Source: Isoptericola halalbus (lineage in GTDB: Bacteria; Actinomycetota; Actinomycetes; Actinomycetales; Cellulomonadaceae). Taken from it: a stretch of 64,000 bases of DNA. The notes below the pieces were generated by a model. It did not search any database, was not told where the DNA came from, and saw only the letters and a list, made by a program, of their open reading frames with translations. The position numbers were made by a program, and so were the translations under genes. The stretch lies in NCBI GenBank assembly GCA_009663185.1, contig VJZX01000011.1, positions 1 through 64,000 on the forward strand, in the 5' to 3' direction. This document shows, piece after piece, positions 59,822 through 64,000 of the stretch. Each line of letters opens with the position of its first letter. Positions within the stretch are counted from its first letter, which is position 1.

Positions 59822-61888
59822 GTGAGTGCGGGAAAGGGCGTGGCGCCGAGCATGAGGCGCGGGTCGGCCCTGACCTCGCGCGACCTGCGCAAGATCCTCT
59901 GGTTCGCTGTCGCCTACGCGCTCGCGGTCTACCTCGGGCTCCTCACGACTCTCGACGAGGCGGGCTTGAGCATCGTCTGGCCGGCCGCCGCGGTCTCCGT
60001 GCTCTGGCTGGTCGCCCGGGCGGGCCGGCCTCGGCTGTGGTTCGACGCCGCCCTCATCGCCATCGTGACCACGGCGGTGGGCGTCGTGAGCGGCGCGCCG
60101 GTCGCAGCGGCCGTCTTCGGAGGTCTCCTTGCGTCGCTGCAGGCCGTGGTGTGCGCCGCCGTCATCGCCCGTCGGGCCCGCCGCGTGTGGCTCGCGAGCT
60201 GCGGCCGGGCGCCGCGGCTGAACGAGTTCCTCTGGTTCGTCACCGCGGCGGCCTGCGGCGCCCTCGCGTCGGTGCTGCTGATCGTGCTCGCAGTCGCGGC
60301 GTACAGCGGCACCGTGCCGTGGGACCACGTCCTGCTGTGGTGCTCGAGCAACGCCGTCAGCGTCCTCGTGCTCGGCTCGGCAGGATTCGTCATCGGCGAA
60401 GCCGTCCGACGCCGGCGCTGGAAGGGCGACGGCGCGTCGAGCACGACGGCAGGGACCGCGGAACGTGTCGCGTGCCTCCTGGCCGCCCCCGTCGTCTACA
60501 TCGCGTGGTTCAGCTGGCTCGACGAGCGTTCGATCTTCTTCCTGCTGCTGACCCTCACGGTCTGGGCCGGTGTCCGGCTGCCCTCGCGGCTGGTCGTCGT
60601 GCACGTGGTGCTGGTGAACGTCGTGATCGTGGCGCAGGCGATCCTCGAGACCGGGGTGTTCCTCCGGTTCGACACGTTGACGGAGTCCGTGGCCGTCGCG
60701 CAGCTCTACGTCGGCATCGTGTGCGTGCTCGGGCTCGGGCTGTCGCTCGCCGCGGAGGAGCGCTCGCGACTCATCGCCGCGCTGACCGTGGCATCCGACG
60801 GCGCGGCCGCGCAGGCCGGGTTGCTGACCGCGATCGTCGAGACGATGTCCGAGGGTGTGCAGGCCGTGGACGCCGACGGACAGGTCGTGGCACGCAACCC
60901 TGCGGCACGACGTCTGCTCACGGGCACGACCGACGCCACGCCAGGCGGCGGCCTCGGCCCGGAAGCTCGCCTCGCCGACATCGCCGGTCTGAGGACCCTC
61001 GACGGATCGCCCGTCCCGGACGACCGGCTCTTGTACCGCGGTGCCCTCGATGGCGAGGAGGTGGCCGAGGTCGACCTGCTCGTGCAGCCTCCCGGGAGCG
61101 CCGACTCGCGCATCGTCACGTTCACGACGGCGCGCATCGCTGACGCGTACGGAGGCGGGGCCGTCACCGTGATGCGGGACGTGACCGCCGAGCGGCAGGA
61201 GCTGCGTCGCGCGGCGCTCGTCCAGGCCAGCCTGCTGCCCACCCATGCGCCGGACCTGCCCGGGTACGACATCGCCGCCCAGGTCGTGCCCGCGGGCTCG
61301 GTCGGCGGGGACTTCTACGACTGGCAGGAGGTCGCGGGCGGGGTGGTCGTGACGCTCGCCGACGTCATGGGCAAGGGACCAGGGGCGGCGATCCTGGCGG
61401 CCACGACACGCTCGGTGCTGCACTCCGGCCAGGATGACGACGTCGCGGCCGCGATGAGCGCAGCCGAGCGAGCGATGGCCGACGACCTGGCCAAGACCGG
61501 GGCCTTCGTGACCGTGGTCCGCACCCGGCTGGACGCCGCGTCGGGCCGGCTGACGCATGCCGACGCCGGCCATGGCCTGAGCTTCGTCGTGCGCGCCGAC
61601 GGCTCGGCCGACCGGCTCGTCGCCACGGGCCTTCCGCTGGGCGTCGGCGTCGACGTGCCCCGCACGGCCAGGCAGACCGTGCTCACTCCCGGCGACGTGC
61701 TGCTCCTCCTGTCCGACGGCGTCATGGACGCGGCCGGCGGCTCGGTCGCCGACCTTCGCCGGCTCGAGCCCATCGTCCGCTCCGCCACGAGCGCCACTGA
61801 GGCCGTCGAGAGGGTGCTGAACGTCGTCTCCGCCGCGGGCACCCAGGACGACGACCTGACCGTCGTCGCGCTGCGCCGCGCGAGCTGA
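59822..61888 (+). CDS. Membrane SpoIIE/RsbU-type PP2C phosphatase with MASE1-like and PAS domains
   Basis: A 688-residue phosphatase. About eight helices (about 25-310) resemble the MASE1 sensor module; a PAS-like domain (about 325-440) follows; the PP2C-like SpoIIE domain (about 470-688) has metal residues in GGDFYDW, ADVMGKGPGA, DAGHGLSF, LSDGVMDA and QDDDLTVVAL, all intact. It should dephosphorylate the STAS antagonist encoded across the divergent promoter. The start is GTG 59822 with GGAGG. The signal sensed is unknown. Confidence 0.92.
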   Translation: MSAGKGVAPSMRRGSALTSRDLRKILWFAVAYALAVYLGLLTTLDEAGLSIVWPAAAVSVLWLVARAGRPRLWFDAALIAIVTTAVGVVSGAPVAAAVFGGLLASLQAVVCAAVIARRARRVWLASCGRAPRLNEFLWFVTAAACGALASVLLIVLAVAAYSGTVPWDHVLLWCSSNAVSVLVLGSAGFVIGEAVRRRRWKGDGASSTTAGTAERVACLLAAPVVYIAWFSWLDERSIFFLLLTLTVWAGVRLPSRLVVVHVVLVNVVIVAQAILETGVFLRFDTLTESVAVAQLYVGIVCVLGLGLSLAAEERSRLIAALTVASDGAAAQAGLLTAIVETMSEGVQAVDADGQVVARNPAARRLLTGTTDATPGGGLGPEARLADIAGLRTLDGSPVPDDRLLYRGALDGEEVAEVDLLVQPPGSADSRIVTFTTARIADAYGGGAVTVMRDVTAERQELRRAALVQASLLPTHAPDLPGYDIAAQVVPAGSVGGDFYDWQEVAGGVVVTLADVMGKGPGAAILAATTRSVLHSGQDDDVAAAMSAAERAMADDLAKTGAFVTVVRTRLDAASGRLTHADAGHGLSFVVRADGSADRLVATGLPLGVGVDVPRTARQTVLTPGDVLLLLSDGVMDAAGGSVADLRRLEPIVRSATSATEAVERVLNVVSAAGTQDDDLTVVALRRAS

Positions 61889-61924
61889 CGTCGACGGGCG
61901 TGGGCTCCGGCGCGAACGTGACGC

Positions 61925-62629
61925 TCAGTCCTGACCGGGGGGTCCGTAGCCCGCATGCAGCTGGCGACGGGTGCGCCAGATCGCGGCGGCCGCGATCGCG
62001 ACGAGCGCGGCGCCGAGCAGCCACGGCATGCCCGAGCCGTCGGACCCGGTCTCGTCCGCGGCGCCGGTCGCCTCGGGCGCGGGCTCGGCCGTCGGGTCGC
62101 CGGCCTCGGCGGCGGTGTCGGTCGCGGTGGGCTCGGACGCCTGGGTCGGTGTCGGGGAGGGCGTCGGCTGCTCGGCGACCTGGAAGCCGAACGTCCCTTG
62201 GATGGGATGTCCGTCGGAGGAGACGGCGCGCCACACGACCTCGTAGCGGCCGCCCGGCAGGTCCGACGGCAGGGTCGCCGTGACCTCGGGCCCGTCGACC
62301 GTGACTACGGCCTGCGCGTCGCCCAGCGGTGTCCTGACGACGACCTCCGTGCCCGCGTCGAGGATGTCGGCGCTGTAGGTGAGCACGATCTGGACGGGCG
62401 GCGCGGTGAGCTCGGCGCCGGCGGGCGGGTCGGAGGACTCGAGCCGGTCGTGGGCACCGGCCGGGCCGGCGGTCGCGACGGTCAGTGTCGCGGCGCCGAG
62501 CAGCGTGGCCGCCAGGGCGAGCAGCACCGCGAGCGCGGCGGTCACCCGCGGCCCGAGGACAGGCCGTCGCACGACGGCGGCACGGGCGGACACGGGGACG
62601 GTGCGGTTGCTCAGGGGGTTGTTCGGCAC
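61925..62629 (-). CDS. CopC-domain copper-resistance protein with membrane anchor
   Basis: A 234-residue exported protein. The signal peptide ends before AHDRLESSDPPAG (about 58-60), leaving an N-terminal-type His as copper ligand; the CopC domain (about 59-155) ends FGFQVAEQP and includes the second His in SSDGHPIQG. A Thr/Pro/Glu linker and a C-terminal helix (about 205-222) with Arg-rich tail follow, the usual actinobacterial form. GTG 62629 has TAGGGT (62641-62636) 6 nt upstream, so it is leaderless. CopD, often a neighbour, is absent. It is not in the csoR operon, and no CsoR site was seen upstream. Confidence 0.9.
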   Translation of the reverse strand: MPNNPLSNRTVPVSARAAVVRRPVLGPRVTAALAVLLALAATLLGAATLTVATAGPAGAHDRLESSDPPAGAELTAPPVQIVLTYSADILDAGTEVVVRTPLGDAQAVVTVDGPEVTATLPSDLPGGRYEVVWRAVSSDGHPIQGTFGFQVAEQPTPSPTPTQASEPTATDTAAEAGDPTAEPAPEATGAADETGSDGSGMPWLLGAALVAIAAAAIWRTRRQLHAGYGPPGQD

Positions 62630-62739
62630 GAGGCGACCCTAGTCCGAGCGTGCGCTGCTCCGGCAAGCCGGGCGACCGCCGTCGGGCAACGTCACACCTC
62701 CGGGCGGGCAGGCGGCGGAAGCGTTCCTAGACTCAGGGC

Positions 62740-64000
62740 GTGGACTTCTACTCCGCCTATGCCCAGGGCTTCGCGCGCGTCGCCGCCTGCACCGTCCCGG
62801 TCAGGGTCGCCGACCCCCGGGCCAACGCCTCGGCGATCCTCGCCGAGGCGCGCGCCTGCCACGACGACGGCGTGGCCGTCGCGGTCTTCCCCGAGCTGAG
62901 CGTGTCCGGCTACGCGCTCGACGACCTGCACCTGCAGGACACGCTGCTCGAGGCGGTCCACGCCGCGCTCGACGAGATCGTCGGCGCGAGCGCGACGCTG
63001 CGACCGATGCTCGTGGTGGGCGCGCCGGTCGAGCTCGGCAACCGCGTGCTCAGCTGCGCGGTCGTCGTGCAGGGCGGGCGCGTCCTCGGCGTCGCACCCA
63101 AGTCCTACCTGCCGAACTACCGCGAGTTCTACGAGAAGCGGTGGTTCGCGCCGGGCGACGACCAGCGCGGGCGGAGCGTGAGCCTGCCGTTCGGCGACGA
63201 CGAGGAGGTGCCGTTCGGCCCGGACCTCATCTTCGCGGCCGAGGACGTCGCGGGGCTGCGGGTGCACGTCGAGGTGTGCGAGGACATGTGGGTGCCCGTG
63301 CCGCCGTCGGCGGAGGCGGCGCTGGCCGGCGCGACAGTGCTGCTCAACCTGTCGGCGAGCCCCATCACCGTGGCGCGCGCTGAGGACCGGCGTCTCATGG
63401 TCCGCTCGGCGTCCTCGCGGTGCCTCGCCGCCTACGTGTACGCGGCCGCGGCGCAGGGCGAGTCGACGACGGACCTGTCGTGGGACGGGCAGACGCTGAT
63501 CTACGAGGCGGGCGACCTGCTCGCCGAGACCGAGCGCTTCCCGGACGGACCGCGGCGCGCGGTGGCCGACGTCGACCTCGACCGGCTGCGCCAGGAGCGG
63601 CTGCGCATGGGGTCGTTCGACGACAACCGCAGGACGCTCGCCGACCGGGTCTCCGCGTTCCGCACGGTGCGCTGGACGGTGCGGCCGCCGTCGGGCGACA
63701 TCGGGCTGGAGCGCAAGGTCGACCGCTTCCCGTTCGTGCCGGACGACCCGGCGCGCCTCGCCCTCGACTGCTACGAGGCGTACAACATCCAGGTCACGGG
63801 GCTCGAGCAGCGGCTCGCCGCGATCGGGCAGCCCACGCTCGTCGTCGGCGTCTCGGGCGGGCTCGACTCGACGCACGCGCTCATCGTCGCCGCCAAGGCG
63901 ATGGACCGGCTCGGACGGCCGCGCAGCGACATCCACGCCATCACGATGCCGGGGTTCGCGACGTCGCCTCAGACCAAGGACCGCGCGACGCGCCTGGCCC
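62740..64000 (+). CDS. nadE: Glutamine-dependent NAD+ synthetase, cut by window edge
   Basis: The first 420 codons of a two-domain NAD synthetase. The N-terminal nitrilase-like glutaminase has Glu52, Lys121 and Cys180; the ammonia travels to the synthetase domain, whose ATP pyrophosphatase loop VVGVSGGLDSTHAL starts near 367. The frame is open to base 64000; family members are about 650-690 residues, so about 250 lie outside. GTG 62740 has TAGACT (62728-62733) exactly 6 nt upstream and no Shine-Dalgarno, so it is leaderless. Confidence 0.95.
   Translation, partial: MDFYSAYAQGFARVAACTVPVRVADPRANASAILAEARACHDDGVAVAVFPELSVSGYALDDLHLQDTLLEAVHAALDEIVGASATLRPMLVVGAPVELGNRVLSCAVVVQGGRVLGVAPKSYLPNYREFYEKRWFAPGDDQRGRSVSLPFGDDEEVPFGPDLIFAAEDVAGLRVHVEVCEDMWVPVPPSAEAALAGATVLLNLSASPITVARAEDRRLMVRSASSRCLAAYVYAAAAQGESTTDLSWDGQTLIYEAGDLLAETERFPDGPRRAVADVDLDRLRQERLRMGSFDDNRRTLADRVSAFRTVRWTVRPPSGDIGLERKVDRFPFVPDDPARLALDCYEAYNIQVTGLEQRLAAIGQPTLVVGVSGGLDSTHALIVAAKAMDRLGRPRSDIHAITMPGFATSPQTKDRATRLA

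Noticed and set aside
57704-61573. A 1289-residue frame joining the glycosyltransferase to sequence antisense of the phosphatase gene
   Set aside because: The upstream half has no domains and opposes a complete SpoIIE phosphatase; ATG 59704 has its own -10 element.

Overview
The window is a very GC-rich chromosomal segment of an actinobacterium, most likely a Micrococcales member near Cellulomonadaceae or Promicromonosporaceae. That placement is inferred from gene content: a conservon-type nitrate/nitrite-sensing kinase, the proteasome activator Bpa, LAXTG (class E sortase) surface proteins, a SipW-type export cluster and the hemE-hemY-hemC-hemD-hemB-hemL order. Both ends cut a gene: a histidine kinase on the left and NAD synthetase on the right. 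No tRNA, rRNA, CRISPR array, IS element or phage gene was seen.

Layout. 1-6.7 kb: sensor kinase, quinone oxidoreductase, Bpa, RhtA-like exporter, DUF805 membrane protein. 6.7-10.2 kb: alpha-glucoside-type ABC importer (aglE-aglF-aglG) with no ATPase gene. 10.4-14.6 kb: methionine aminopeptidase, HAD phosphatase, seryl-tRNA synthetase, diacylglycerol kinase. 14.7-19.2 kb: a 1511-residue membrane protein made of two tandem copies of one module. 19.2-26.8 kb: glycosyltransferase, DUF5926 protein, two paralogous LAXTG surface proteins and a small-ORF/KOW pair, the last three units sharing one promoter-leader design. 26.9-36.5 kb: Ppx/GppA phosphatase and the heme cluster. 36.6-40.4 kb: SipW signal peptidase with two exported proteins, an HPt-like protein and a response regulator. 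40.5-46.9 kb: LacI regulator, GH36 alpha-galactosidase and a second glycoside hydrolase. 46.9-48.8 kb: an internally deleted copy of the SipW locus and a secreted protein. 48.8-52.1 kb: copper operon csoR-copZ-copA. 52.2-59.7 kb: CPBP protease, an LPG-synthase/kinase-like fusion, HU, Idi and an anti-sigma/STAS pair beside a BcsA-like glycosyltransferase. 59.8-64 kb: SpoIIE phosphatase, CopC protein, NAD synthetase.

How genes work together. The hem genes supply tetrapyrrole from glutamyl-tRNA to the coproporphyrin branch. csoR-copZ-copA, with a CopC protein further along, form copper defence. The kinase-like anti-sigma factor, STAS antagonist and SpoIIE phosphatase look like a partner-switching circuit placed around a polysaccharide synthase. 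The SipW peptidase should process the two exported proteins encoded just upstream of it.

Main unexpected results. (1) Three copies of a palindromic element of exactly 50 bp sit in frame inside hemE, hemD and copA, always in the same orientation and reading frame, with a compensatory change in the arms. (2) The SipW promoter-leader occurs three times, in front of an intact operon, a pseudogene and a deletion-fusion gene. (3) Three promoters share paired TTCACCC boxes 119-120 bp upstream of their start codons. (4) Two surface-protein genes end in homologous hairpins with covarying base pairs. (5) At least fifteen genes have a TANNNT -10 element 6-8 nt before a GTG/ATG, which is leaderless transcript architecture.
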